64,000 bases of DNA from Microbacterium phyllosphaerae (GTDB lineage: Bacteria > Actinomycetota > Actinomycetes > Actinomycetales > Microbacteriaceae), in NCBI RefSeq assembly GCF_017876435.1, contig NZ_JAGIOA010000001.1:2604001-2668000 (forward strand), given 5' to 3'. Position 1 is the stretch's first letter. Each line of letters begins with the position of its first letter. Of the stretch, positions 15,777-23,922 are shown one piece after another. The translations under genes and the position numbers were made by a program. Below the pieces are notes generated by a model, which had not been told where the DNA came from, ran no database searches, and saw only the letters and a program-made list of their open reading frames with translations.

Positions 15777-15897
15777 CGTTCCTCCTTGAAGTGAAATTGG
15801 AAGAGCGATCGCTCCACCTGTTCGTATTCACCATACATGGAGCGTATTGCAAAAGCAAGTCTTTTTCGAACACTGGTTGCCGTGTAGTGTGGTGAAT
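15777..15897. promoter_or_regulatory. Divergent control region between excisionase-like gene and repressor
   Basis: About 120 bp between the leftward early operon and the rightward repressor gene. It holds a perfect 12-bp palindrome GAGCGATCGCTC at 15803-15814 and a shorter inverted repeat GTAT-TCACC-ATAC just beside it, both candidate operators. A rightward -10 TAGTGT lies at 15885-15890 and would start transcription at or just before GTG 15898, so the repressor message may be leaderless. Confidence 0.6.
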
Positions 15898-16671
15898 GTG
15901 AACAGCCTCCCCAAGTACTCACTGGAACCGCTCGAAGGTGACGAGTGGGAGGTGCGCCGCACCAAGCAGATCCTGCGCGCGGTGGTCCGCGAGAAGGAGA
16001 TACGTCGGGTCACAACCGAGGCGCTGGCCGCCCGCTGCTCCGCATTTCTCGGCGCACCTGAGTCGGTCAAGAAGGCCACGCTAAATGGCCTCTTCGCAGG
16101 CAAGCGGAAAACGGTCTCGATCACGGAACTGACGATGCTCTCCCGCGCACTGGGGGTTCCCATCTGGGATCTGGTCTACCCCGCTCGCGAAGAGATCGAG
16201 GTGAGGCCGGGCGTCTTCTTGAGCGCCGCAGACGCCCTCGTCGCTGACTCATTCACGTCTCTACCGGTGGCTGGGACCGGGAATATGATGCACATTCCCG
16301 GTCGGTTGGTCGACACCTCTCGACTGATTACCCGGAGTGAGGTTCTAGCCGACCACGTCGAGCGCGCGATTGCCCACGTACGCGCCGGCATTGGGCTTGG
16401 GCATCATCTTGCCTCGGCAGCATACGAAGCTTTCGAGTTCCGTTTGAGCCTGGCCAACTACGAGAACCTCTATGGTGAAGCGCCGACGCTGAGATCTGGC
16501 ATCCGTGAGGTCGCGAGCCTTACGTTCAACCGTAATGAAGTCGCACAGGGCGGCGACGCCGCAGACCACTTCGCAGCCCAGCTGCTCTCGATCGAGCATC
16601 TGTTTGCAGGCGTTCAGGTGGGCGACTACATGCTCGGGTCATCCAACATCGAGCTACCGACGGACGGATAG
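15898..16671 (+). CDS. CI-like repressor of the element
   Basis: 257 residues from GTG 15898 (GTG 15892 also possible). The N-terminus (about residues 18-75) looks like a Cro/CI-type helix-turn-helix: TEALAARCSAFLGAPESVKK, ATLNGLFAGKRKTVSITELT, SRALGVPIWDLVYP. The remainder is an uncharacterised effector or dimer domain with no visible Ser-Lys peptidase motif, so it is probably not RecA-cleaved. Divergence from the excisionase-like gene matches the stl position of satellites, where a helper protein relieves repression. Confidence 0.72.
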   Translation: MNSLPKYSLEPLEGDEWEVRRTKQILRAVVREKEIRRVTTEALAARCSAFLGAPESVKKATLNGLFAGKRKTVSITELTMLSRALGVPIWDLVYPAREEIEVRPGVFLSAADALVADSFTSLPVAGTGNMMHIPGRLVDTSRLITRSEVLADHVERAIAHVRAGIGLGHHLASAAYEAFEFRLSLANYENLYGEAPTLRSGIREVASLTFNRNEVAQGGDAADHFAAQLLSIEHLFAGVQVGDYMLGSSNIELPTDG

Positions 16672-16676
16672 TCCAC

Positions 16677-17870
16677 ATGGTGAGGCAGTACATCGAAGAT
16701 CGCTGGCATCGGCGCGGCGATGACGGTAGGCGGGTGCGGTCGAACCGATATGGCGCGGGGATGCAATGGCGCGCGCGATACTTCGATGCTGCGGGCAAGG
16801 AGCACGCGAAACACTTCCCCCAGAAGAAGCTGGCTCAGAAGTGGCTGAATGAGGTCACGGCGTCAATCGTCACGGGTCAGTATGTCGATCCCCAGTCTGC
16901 GAAGGTCACCTTCCGCACCTACGCTGATGCGTGGTTGGCCGCACAGGTGCACAAGGATGCGACGGCGCTGCTCTACCGCGGGCATCTCGAGCGCCACGTG
17001 TACCCAGTTCTTGGCGACCTGCCGCTGGGTAGCGTCCTGACGACAACGGTTCAGGGGTGGGTCAAGCGCCTGGGTACGGGAGATCCGGACAGCGGTCGTA
17101 AAGGCCTGGCGCCGGCGACGGTGGGTGTTGTGTACACGGTGGTTGCGTCGATCTTTCGTGCTGCTGTGCACGATCGCAAGCTCGCGACTTCGCCGTGCAC
17201 GCGAATCAAGCTTCCGACCGTCGAGAAGACGCGTATACGACCGCTGACGACCGCGCAGGTAGATCTGCTGGCGGACACCCTGCCTGCCGAGTTGCGGGCG
17301 CTGGTGATCCTCGCAGCGGGCACGGGGATGCGCCAGGGTGAAGTGCTCGGGCTGACGCGAGACAGGTTGCGCCTGCTAGGCAAGAACCCTGCGGTGACGG
17401 TGGATCGACAGTTGGTCACGAAGGCTGGTGGGCTCACGGCGTTCGCTCCCCCGAAGACTGAGGCATCGAATCGGGTCATCCCACTCCCCCGCGTCGTCGT
17501 TTCCGCTCTGAACGATCATCTGGCGCGATATGACATCAGGGATGGGGAACTGCTGTTCACGTGGCTTGGTCAGCCGCTCACCCGGCAGCGGTTCGGGCAC
17601 ATCTGGCGACCGATCGCGAAGACTGCTGGGCTCAGCGCTGAGACCGGCACAGGGATGCACGCGCTGCGTCATTACTACGCGAGCCTGCTGATCCGATACG
17701 GCGAGTCGGTGAAGACAGTTCAGGCGCGGCTGGGCCACAAGTCCGCGACGGAGACGTTGGACACGTACGGCCATATGTGGGCGGACTCCGATGACCGGAC
17801 TCGAGAAGCCGTTGACAGCGTGCTTGGCAGTTCTGCGGACTCTCCACGGACTCTGCCTGGCGCGGTGTAG
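16677..17870 (+). CDS. int: Tyrosine site-specific integrase
   Basis: 397 residues. An N-terminal arm-binding region (about 15-70) precedes a SAM-like core-binding domain (about 76-170). The catalytic domain has R219 in GTGMRQGE, H328-A-L-R331, H354 in LGHKS and the nucleophile Y364 in DTYGHMW, so all key residues are present. It starts 5 bases after the repressor stop and ends 26 bp before attR, which is the rnpB 3' end. It catalyses integration at rnpB. Its last codons carry the right internal repeat. Confidence 0.95.
   Translation: MVRQYIEDRWHRRGDDGRRVRSNRYGAGMQWRARYFDAAGKEHAKHFPQKKLAQKWLNEVTASIVTGQYVDPQSAKVTFRTYADAWLAAQVHKDATALLYRGHLERHVYPVLGDLPLGSVLTTTVQGWVKRLGTGDPDSGRKGLAPATVGVVYTVVASIFRAAVHDRKLATSPCTRIKLPTVEKTRIRPLTTAQVDLLADTLPAELRALVILAAGTGMRQGEVLGLTRDRLRLLGKNPAVTVDRQLVTKAGGLTAFAPPKTEASNRVIPLPRVVVSALNDHLARYDIRDGELLFTWLGQPLTRQRFGHIWRPIAKTAGLSAETGTGMHALRHYYASLLIRYGESVKTVQARLGHKSATETLDTYGHMWADSDDRTREAVDSVLGSSADSPRTLPGAV
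17829..17852. repeat. Internal end-proximal repeat, right copy
   Basis: Partner of 1770-1793 with a single mismatch, in the same orientation. It lies ~45 bp from attR inside the 3' end of the integrase gene. Candidate arm-type integrase or excisionase site. Confidence 0.5.
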
Positions 17871-17896
17871 AAAAACACCTGTTCAAGTCATTTAAT

Positions 17897-17927
17897 GCGA
17901 ATGGGTCGACCTGTACGCCGGGTTCTG
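17897..17927. repeat. Right attachment site (attR) within rnpB
   Basis: The 31-bp partner of 1641-1671. It forms the mature 3' end of rnpB, so the insertion leaves the RNA intact. The single mismatch (T17906 against C1650) lies in the strand that pairs in helix P1. Confidence 0.9.
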
Positions 17928-18259
17928 TTCCGGGGTTCTTCGCCCCTTCGACGGCCATCTCTCTCGGCGACACGTTGCCGTGGCACTCTAGCGGTCTACC
18001 CGAGGACTCGGCGAGCCGCGTCAACATCCTCTGTCTGACCTTGCTCCGGACGAGGTTTACCTGGCGGGCCATGTCACCATGGCCCCCGGTGGTCTCTTAC
18101 ACCACCCTTTCACCCTTACCCCTTGCGGGGCGGTCTGCTCTCTGTGGCACTTTCTCGCGGATTGCTCCGGGTGGGCGTTACCCACCGTCCTGCCCTGAGG
18201 AGCCCGGACGTTCCTCGGTGCGGTCACCCGCCACGCGGCCGTCCAGTCGACCCATTCGC
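17897..18259 (-). ncRNA. rnpB: RNase P RNA (type A)
   Basis: 363 nt, the catalytic RNA that matures tRNA 5' ends. Its two ends form a perfect 14-bp P1 helix (18246-18259 with 17897-17910). Conserved pieces include GAGGAACGTCCGGGCTCC near the 5' end, a GAAAGGGTG segment, and CAGAACCCGGCGTACAGG near the 3' end. The element's attR supplies the last 31 nt. The original terminator is now 16 kb away beside ppgK, so 3' transcription runs into the end of the integrase gene. Confidence 0.95.
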
Positions 18260-18265
18260 AGTCCC

Positions 18266-18271
18266 AGTCTA
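18266..18271 (-). promoter_or_regulatory. Probable rnpB -10 box
   Basis: Leftward TAGACT ends 6 nt before the predicted rnpB 5' end. The -35 would fall at the end of the polymerase gene, whose stop is only 25 bp upstream of rnpB; no good -35 is seen. Confidence 0.45.
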
Positions 18272-18284
18272 CGTCGAGCCGTGG

Positions 18285-19979
18285 CTACTTCTCGGCCGAC
18301 TCCGCAATGCGCAGATCGAGCGGCACGTCGATCGGGAAGCCGCCGAAGAGCCGTCGGGTGGCGACGGCTGCGGCCTCGCGCACGGCATCCGCCGCCGCCT
18401 CGGCCTGATCGGCAGGAACGTGCAGGATCACCTCGTCATGCAGGAAGAATGCGAGGTGCGCGCGGGAACGGAACACTCCGGATGCCGCCGCGGGCCGCTC
18501 CGCATCGGGCAGCGCCTGCAGGCGGTGCCTGATCTCGGCGAGCCAGATGAGCGACCACTCGGCCGCCGTGCCCTGCACCACGAAGTTGCGGGTGAACCGA
18601 CCCCAGTCCCTCGCACGGCGCCGCGCGAGGGCGACGTCTGCGGGATCGGCGTCGGCATCCGTCGCACGCGCCTGCATCGCCTCCCACTCCGTGGACGGAC
18701 GAGGCGAGGATCGTCCGAGCCAGGTCGAGACGACTCCCCCGTCCTCCCCGAATCGCGCGGCCTTGTCGACGAGAGCCATCGCGCGCGGGTACACCTTGCG
18801 CAGACGAGGGACGAGGCGGCCACTGTCGCCGGTCGTCGCGCCGTACATCGCGCCGAGCACCGCGTACTTGGCCTCTTCGCGGGTCGCGACGGCCCCGGAT
18901 TCCACGACCCCGGCATAGAGGTCCTTGCCCTGCGCAGCCTTCGCCATCGCCCGGTCTCCGGCCATGCCGGCGAGCATCCGCGGCTCGAGCTGCGCGACGT
19001 CGGCGACGACGAGCGTCCAGCCCTCGTCCGCGCGCACGGCCGCGCGCAGGTTGCGCGGGAGCTGGAGGGCTCCCCCGCCGGCGGATGCCCAGCGCCCGGT
19101 CACGACGCCACCGGTGATGTAGATCGGCCGGAAGCGACCCTCGTGCACCCACTCGGCGAGCCACGCCCACCCGTTCGCGCTGAGCAGGCGCGACAGCTTC
19201 TTGTAGGCCAGCAGGGGTTCGACGACCGCGTGGCTGTGCTGGGCGAGCTCCCACCGGCTGGTCGACTCGACCTGGACTCCGACCCTGTGCAGCGCCCGGA
19301 GCAGCTTCGGCTGGCTCTCGAGATTCAGCGTGGGGTCGCTGAGGATCGAGCGCACCCGCTCGCCCTGCGCCACCATGTGGCTGGGAAGACCACCCGCGAC
19401 CGGGCGCGTGCCGAGGATCTCCGTGAGGATGCCGTCGTGCACCGACTCGTTCCACGGCACGCCCGCAGCGCGCATCTCCTCGGCGATGAGCCCTCCGGCG
19501 GATTCCGCGGAGGTGAGCAGCGTCAGCCGGCCGTCCTTGCCGTCGCGAAGCACCCGGCGCTGCTCGCGATACTGGTCGAGGGCGGCGCCCACGGGGTCAC
19601 CCGAGTCGCTCTGCTCCACGACGTCGAAGAGTGCCGGGGCCTCGTCGACGGGGTCGCGTCGCACCCACGATGCCGAGGGAGCGAGGGGCCGCGCCACCTT
19701 GTCGGTGTCGCGGAGGATCGCGTGACAGAGCACCAGGTCGTGCGAACGCCCCAGGAGCACACCGGCGTCGAGCAGCACCGGGTAGATCTCTCGCGCACTG
19801 CGGATCACCCAGCGCGGCGCGTTCTCGTGTTCCTGAGCCGCGACCCACGCCGGCATCTCGGCAGCCGCGAGCTCCACGCGTCCGACCTCGGAATCGTCTG
19901 CGCCGAGTTCGACCGCCGTGTATCCGCCGGCCCGGGCCAGCAGTGCGACACGGCGTTCCGGAGGCCTCTGAGAGTTCAC
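18285..19979 (-). CDS. PolA-like DNA polymerase / 3'-5' exonuclease-domain protein
   Basis: 564 residues, shorter than DNA polymerase I and without the 5' nuclease domain. The polymerase motifs are visible: motif A-like VVADVAQLEPRMLAGMAGD, motif B-like REEAKYAVLGAMYGATTG and motif C FFLHDEVILHVP. The N-terminal ~190 residues are a degenerate exonuclease-like region. This stand-alone family is common in actinobacteria, alongside a normal PolA. Probably a repair enzyme. It lies directly upstream of rnpB on the same strand. Confidence 0.85.
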   Translation of the reverse strand: MNSQRPPERRVALLARAGGYTAVELGADDSEVGRVELAAAEMPAWVAAQEHENAPRWVIRSAREIYPVLLDAGVLLGRSHDLVLCHAILRDTDKVARPLAPSASWVRRDPVDEAPALFDVVEQSDSGDPVGAALDQYREQRRVLRDGKDGRLTLLTSAESAGGLIAEEMRAAGVPWNESVHDGILTEILGTRPVAGGLPSHMVAQGERVRSILSDPTLNLESQPKLLRALHRVGVQVESTSRWELAQHSHAVVEPLLAYKKLSRLLSANGWAWLAEWVHEGRFRPIYITGGVVTGRWASAGGGALQLPRNLRAAVRADEGWTLVVADVAQLEPRMLAGMAGDRAMAKAAQGKDLYAGVVESGAVATREEAKYAVLGAMYGATTGDSGRLVPRLRKVYPRAMALVDKAARFGEDGGVVSTWLGRSSPRPSTEWEAMQARATDADADPADVALARRRARDWGRFTRNFVVQGTAAEWSLIWLAEIRHRLQALPDAERPAAASGVFRSRAHLAFFLHDEVILHVPADQAEAAADAVREAAAVATRRLFGGFPIDVPLDLRIAESAEK

Positions 19980-20004
19980 CGCCGCCGCGCGCGCGGCGCG
20001 GGGA

Positions 20005-20736
20005 TCACAGCCCGGATTCCTCGGTGCGGACGAGAATGCAGCCGCACTCGGGGCACGAGACGACGAGGTCGTCTGCGGCGTTCCGGATGTCGTTCAGGTC
20101 GGTGCCGGGAAGGAGCATGCGGCACCCCTCGCACGTACCGCGGGTGAGCAGCGCAGCGCCGGCGCTGTTGGCTGTCCGCCGCGTGTACTCCGCCAGCAGC
20201 GGCGCGGGAAGGGCTGCGGTGACCGCCTCGCGGTCGCGCGTCAGCTGCGCCCCCAGCTCGGTGGCCGCAGCGACGTCTGCCTTGGCCTGCGCGGTGAGCG
20301 CGCTTCCCTCGGCGGTGGTGGTGGCGAGCAGCGCCTGCTGGGCCGCGACCGCCGCATCGGCGTCCTCGACACGACCCATCACGTCGAGCTCGATGTCTTC
20401 GAGGTCGCTCTGGCGCTTCAGGAGACTGGCGATCTCGTGCTCGAGCGCCTGCGCGTCCTTGGGGTTCGTCGCGGTCGCGAGCCGATCGGCATCGCGAGCA
20501 CGACGCTGCTCGACGAGCTTGACGTCGGCCTCGAGGCGCGTGAGCTCGGTGCGTACGTCGTCGCGCGTGCCGGTGAGAGCCGTCAGCTCACGGAGCTGCT
20601 CCTGGCGGATGGCGACGAGCTCGGTGATCCGAGCTCCCTGTGCGGGCTTGGTGCGTGCGCGCTCCGCCTGCGCGATGCGCCGGTCCAGGTCGGCGACGTC
20701 GAGCAGGATGCGCTGGTGTTCTGGGCTGGCGTTCAC
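20005..20736 (-). CDS. Coiled-coil protein with C-terminal zinc ribbon (CdsZ/CT398-like)
   Basis: 243 residues from GTG 20736. A long antiparallel coiled coil (about residues 5-180) is followed by a zinc ribbon with C-x2-C pairs, CEGCRMLLPG and CPECGCILVR. The family is widespread in actinobacteria and chlamydiae, and its role is poorly defined. It sits between YchJ-like and the PolA-like gene, all leftward. Confidence 0.85.
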   Translation of the reverse strand: MNASPEHQRILLDVADLDRRIAQAERARTKPAQGARITELVAIRQEQLRELTALTGTRDDVRTELTRLEADVKLVEQRRARDADRLATATNPKDAQALEHEIASLLKRQSDLEDIELDVMGRVEDADAAVAAQQALLATTTAEGSALTAQAKADVAAATELGAQLTRDREAVTAALPAPLLAEYTRRTANSAGAALLTRGTCEGCRMLLPGTDLNDIRNAADDLVVSCPECGCILVRTEESGL

Positions 20737-20770
20737 GCTCTCAAATCTAGTCGCTGCGCGGTCGCGTGCA

Positions 20771-21193
20771 TCACCCGACCTGCCCGTCGAGGTACAGCCA
20801 CGAGCGTCCCTCCCGTACGAAGCGACTGCGCTCGTGCAGGGATCCACGCTCCGGGCCCTGGCGGAAGAATGCCTCGAACTCGACGATGCCCTCACGATCG
20901 AACGGCCCGCCGGCGACGCGATCGACGATCACGAGCCTCTTCCAGACCAGGTCGTCATCGAGGTCGAGCACCGCCGGGCGGGTCGAAGGATGCCAGCTCG
21001 CGCGAAGGTATGCCGCATCGCGCAGCGCGAACGCGGTGAATCGGGACCGCATCAGGCGCTCGGCCGTCGGGGCCGCAGCCCCCGCGAGCAGCGGTCCGCA
21101 GCATCCGCCGAAGACATCGCCCGACCCGCACGGGCATCTGGTCGCATCGCCGGGGATGCCGTCACCGACCGCCGCGTCTCGCTCTCCCGTCAC
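20771..21193 (-). CDS. YchJ-like protein with SEC-C zinc motif
   Basis: 140 residues from GTG 21193. It opens with the SEC-C type metal site RCPCGSGDVFGGCCGPLL, then AERLMRSRFTAFALRDAAYL and the conserved YchJ core HPSTRP and FERSRFVREGRSWLYLDG. The longer upstream frame is discarded because it runs into the divergent reductase. Function of the family is unknown. Confidence 0.88.
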   Translation of the reverse strand: MTGERDAAVGDGIPGDATRCPCGSGDVFGGCCGPLLAGAAAPTAERLMRSRFTAFALRDAAYLRASWHPSTRPAVLDLDDDLVWKRLVIVDRVAGGPFDREGIVEFEAFFRQGPERGSLHERSRFVREGRSWLYLDGQVG

Positions 21194-21215
21194 GGCACAA
21201 GCGTACGCTGGCGGC

Positions 21216-22055
21216 ATGACGGCTCTTCCCCATTTCACCGCGCACAACGGCTTCACGCTTCCCGCTCTCGGATTCGGCACCTACGCCCTCAACGGTGACG
21301 CAGGAGCCGACTCGGTGACCACGGCGATCAATGCCGGATACCGCCTGCTCGACTCGGCCTTCAACTACGAGAACGAGGGATCCGTCGGTCGGGGCGTGCG
21401 CGCCGCCGATGTCGATCGTGCCGAGATCATCGTCACGACGAAGCTCCCCGGTCGCCACCATCCGCGCGACAAGGCCCGCACGAGCATCGAGGAGAGCCGC
21501 TCGCGCCTCGGCGTCGACGCCATCGACCTGCACCTGATCCACTGGCCGAACCCCCACCAGGACGAATACGTGCAGGCCTGGGAGGCGCTCGTCGAGGCCC
21601 AGCAGCGCGGGACTGTCAGGCAGATCGGCGTCTCGAACTTCCTCCCCGAACACCTCGAGCGCATCGAGCGCGAGACGGGGGTGCGCCCGGTCGTGAACCA
21701 GATCGAGGTGCACCCGTACTTCCCGCAGCACGAGCAGCTGGCCTATCACCGTGAGCACGGAATCATCACCGAGGCCTGGAGCCCGCTCGGGCGCGCCAAG
21801 GAGCTGATCGAGGAGCAGGTGATCGGCGAGGTCGCCGCCGCGCACGGGATCTCCCCCGCACAGACGGTGCTGGCCTGGCATGTCGCGCGTGAGACCGTCG
21901 CGATCCCGAAGGCGTCATCGCTGGAGCATCAGGTGTCGAATCTCGCCGCCGGCGAGATCCTGCTGACCGCCGCAGAGGTCGAGGCGATCAGCGCGCTCGG
22001 ACGCCCCGACGGCCGACTCTTCGACGCCGACCCGGCGACGCACGAGGAGTCCTGA
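21216..22055 (+). CDS. Aldo/keto reductase
   Basis: 279 residues; NADPH-dependent reduction of carbonyls. TIM-barrel motifs: GFGTYAL, LLDSAFNYENEGSVGRGVR (catalytic D and Y), ATTKLPGRHHP (lysine), HLIHWPNP (histidine), and NADPH-binding IPKASS near the C-terminus. Substrate cannot be told. It is divergent from the YchJ-like gene and followed after 23 bp by a membrane methyltransferase-like gene. Confidence 0.93.
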   Translation: MTALPHFTAHNGFTLPALGFGTYALNGDAGADSVTTAINAGYRLLDSAFNYENEGSVGRGVRAADVDRAEIIVTTKLPGRHHPRDKARTSIEESRSRLGVDAIDLHLIHWPNPHQDEYVQAWEALVEAQQRGTVRQIGVSNFLPEHLERIERETGVRPVVNQIEVHPYFPQHEQLAYHREHGIITEAWSPLGRAKELIEEQVIGEVAAAHGISPAQTVLAWHVARETVAIPKASSLEHQVSNLAAGEILLTAAEVEAISALGRPDGRLFDADPATHEES

Positions 22056-22078
22056 GCACCACTCGTAGACTGGCGGGC

Positions 22079-23014
22079 ATGCTCGTCGTCGCGGGAATCC
22101 GCATCACTCCGGTGACGGCACGGGTGTACTTCGGCATCCAGACTCTCGCCGGTGCGCTGTGGTGGATCGCGGTTCCGCTGTCCGACGTCGTGCGGCGAGC
22201 CACTCTCGGAGACCTCCCGGTCGCCACGGTGGCGATGTTCGACGTCCCGCTCTTCGTGGTCGCCTCCGCACTGGCCGCCGCAGGTGTCCGCTGGGCCCTC
22301 TGGGTGGCGGCGCCGTGGACGGCCCTGGTGGCGGCAGGCATGTGCGTCTATGCGACGGTCACCTCGCTCGCCGGCTGGGGCGCACTCCTGATGGTGGTCG
22401 CCGCCGGTGCGAGCATCGTGGCGGCGATCATCGTGCTCTGCGGGCGCGTCCCGGTGGAATGGATGGTCACCGGTCCGCTCGCCTTCCGGTCCGCCGATCG
22501 CGTCGGCACCGGGCGCCTCCTCGCCCGCACAGGCATGCAGACTCTCTTCTTCTGGGGCACCTTCCTCGTCGCGATCCCTGTCGTCGTCTCGATCGTCGAA
22601 GCGCGCTGGATGCTCCGCGTCGAGCTCCCGCTCGCGGTGCGGATCTCCGGTGGCATCCTGCTGGTCTGCGCCACCGCACTCGGCATCTGGTCGGCCGTGT
22701 CGATGTCGGTGAAGGGCGAGGGGACACCGCTTCCGTCGCAGATGGCGCACCGGCTCGTCGTCACCGGCCCCTACCGGTACGTGCGCAACCCGATGGCGGT
22801 CGCGGGCATCGCTCAGGGTGTCGCGGTCGGCCTGCTGCTCGGGTCGTGGATGGTGGTGGCGTACTCGCTCTTCGGCTCGGTGCTCTGGAACACGGTCGTG
22901 CGGCCGCTCGAGGAGGCGGACCTGCACGCCAGGTTCGGGTCGGACTTCGTCGCGTATCGCCGCCGCGTCGCCTGCTGGGTGCCGGTCAGACCCGCTGCGT
23001 CCCGAGCACTCTGA
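22079..23014 (+). CDS. ICMT/PEMT-like membrane methyltransferase family protein
   Basis: 311 residues with about seven membrane helices. The C-terminal third has the family signature VVTGPYRYVRNPMAVAGI and, after a further helix, EEADLHARFGSDFVAYRRRV, the SAM-binding region of isoprenylcysteine methyltransferase-like proteins. Target unknown. Its 3' end overlaps the leftward regulator gene by 29 bases. Confidence 0.82.
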   Translation: MLVVAGIRITPVTARVYFGIQTLAGALWWIAVPLSDVVRRATLGDLPVATVAMFDVPLFVVASALAAAGVRWALWVAAPWTALVAAGMCVYATVTSLAGWGALLMVVAAGASIVAAIIVLCGRVPVEWMVTGPLAFRSADRVGTGRLLARTGMQTLFFWGTFLVAIPVVVSIVEARWMLRVELPLAVRISGGILLVCATALGIWSAVSMSVKGEGTPLPSQMAHRLVVTGPYRYVRNPMAVAGIAQGVAVGLLLGSWMVVAYSLFGSVLWNTVVRPLEEADLHARFGSDFVAYRRRVACWVPVRPAASRAL

Positions 23015-23822
23015 GAAGTTCGAGCTTGCTCTCGGCGTCGCTGCCGGGCGCGGCGGTCAGGACGATCAGCGCCTGCGATTCGTCCTCGGTGAAGAGCGCT
23101 TGGCAGTCGACCTCGATCGGCCCGATCTCCGGATGGATGAGCACCTTGTGGTCCTCGAAGCGCCGGCGCACCTCGTGCACGTCCCAGAGCTCGGCGAACT
23201 CGGCACTGTCGGAGGAGAGCTCCCGCACGATGTCTCCCGCTCGCGAGCGCTCGCCCAGAGCGCCGTACGCCGCGCGGAGCGATGCGACGAGCACGCGGCT
23301 GTGCCGGGGATGGTCGGCCAGCGGGTAACGACCGCGCTCGTCGTCGGGGTGTGCGAACCACCGGTAGATGCCGCTGCGCTCGAGTCCCTCGAGGCCGCTC
23401 GCGTCGCCGAGGAGAGCCCGCGCCGCGTCGTTCTGGATGAGCACCTCGTCGAGCACGGAGACCACGAACGCCGGTGTGTCGTCGAGACGGTCGAGGACGC
23501 GCAGCATGCCGGGGTGCACGTAGTCGGTGAACATCGTGCGGTCGGGAGCACTGTGTCCGCAGATGCGGTGCAGATAGTCCCGCTCATCGGGAGTGAGTCT
23601 CAGGGCCCTGGCAAGGGATGCGAGGATCTGCACGCTCGGCTGCGGCCCCCGCTGCTGTTCGAGACGTGCGTAGTAGTCGGTCGACATCGCGGCCAGCTGA
23701 GCGACCTCCTCGCGGCGGAGACCGGGCGTACGGCGTCGTGCCCCGGCGCCGAGACCGACGTCGGACGGTTTCAGCTGCTCCCTGCGCCGCAGGAGGAACT
23801 CTGCCAGTGCCTGTCTGTCCAC
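22986..23822 (-). CDS. MmyB-type transcriptional regulator
   Basis: 278 residues from GTG 23822. N-terminal XRE helix-turn-helix (about 10-75; RRTPGLRREEVAQLAAMSTD, YYARLEQQRGPQPSVQILAS) and C-terminal MmyB ligand-binding domain (DRLDDTPAFVVSVLDEVLIQ, HPEIGPIEVDCQALF), thought to bind a fatty-acid-like ligand. It is divergent from an SDR gene, a pairing common in actinobacteria. A perfect 13-bp inverted repeat lies between them, very likely its operator. Confidence 0.93.
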   Translation of the reverse strand: MDRQALAEFLLRRREQLKPSDVGLGAGARRRTPGLRREEVAQLAAMSTDYYARLEQQRGPQPSVQILASLARALRLTPDERDYLHRICGHSAPDRTMFTDYVHPGMLRVLDRLDDTPAFVVSVLDEVLIQNDAARALLGDASGLEGLERSGIYRWFAHPDDERGRYPLADHPRHSRVLVASLRAAYGALGERSRAGDIVRELSSDSAEFAELWDVHEVRRRFEDHKVLIHPEIGPIEVDCQALFTEDESQALIVLTAAPGSDAESKLELLRVLGTQRV

Positions 23823-23850
23823 CCCCTCAGTATCTCGCGCGACCCGTCGC

Positions 23851-23879
23851 CCATCCAGGGATCGCGGATCCCTGGATGG
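23851..23879. promoter_or_regulatory. Operator palindrome for the MmyB-type regulator
   Basis: A perfect inverted repeat of 13 bp, CCATCCAGGGATC, with a GCG centre, in the 100-bp gap between the regulator and the SDR gene. It starts 28 bp upstream of the regulator start and ends 43 bp before the SDR start, so one site can control both. Confidence 0.85.
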
Positions 23880-23922
23880 ACGCTCTCTGGTGAGCCCGTG
23901 CGCCGGCCCGGAGAGTGGAGTC

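Larger units (their letters stand above)
1641..17927. mobile_element. Phage-satellite-like integrated element in the 3' end of rnpB
   Basis: About 16.3 kb bounded by 31-bp direct repeats, with a tyrosine integrase next to the right repeat. Gene order from the right is: integrase and repressor; divergent excisionase-like gene; small early genes; replication initiator with internal iterons; small terminase; HNH protein; tape measure protein; then a left cargo block. That is the order known for phage-inducible chromosomal islands (int, stl-like / xis, rep, ori, terS). No large terminase, portal, capsid, tail tube, baseplate or lysis gene is recognisable. Base composition is visibly less GC-rich than the flanks, mostly in 1.7-7.6 kb. 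The alternative is a decayed siphophage prophage. Confidence 0.85.

Noticed and set aside
18123..20147. A 674-codon rightward frame opposite the PolA-like gene
   Set aside because: Arg/Gly/His/Pro-rich product mirroring a gene with clear polymerase motifs; high-GC antisense artefact.
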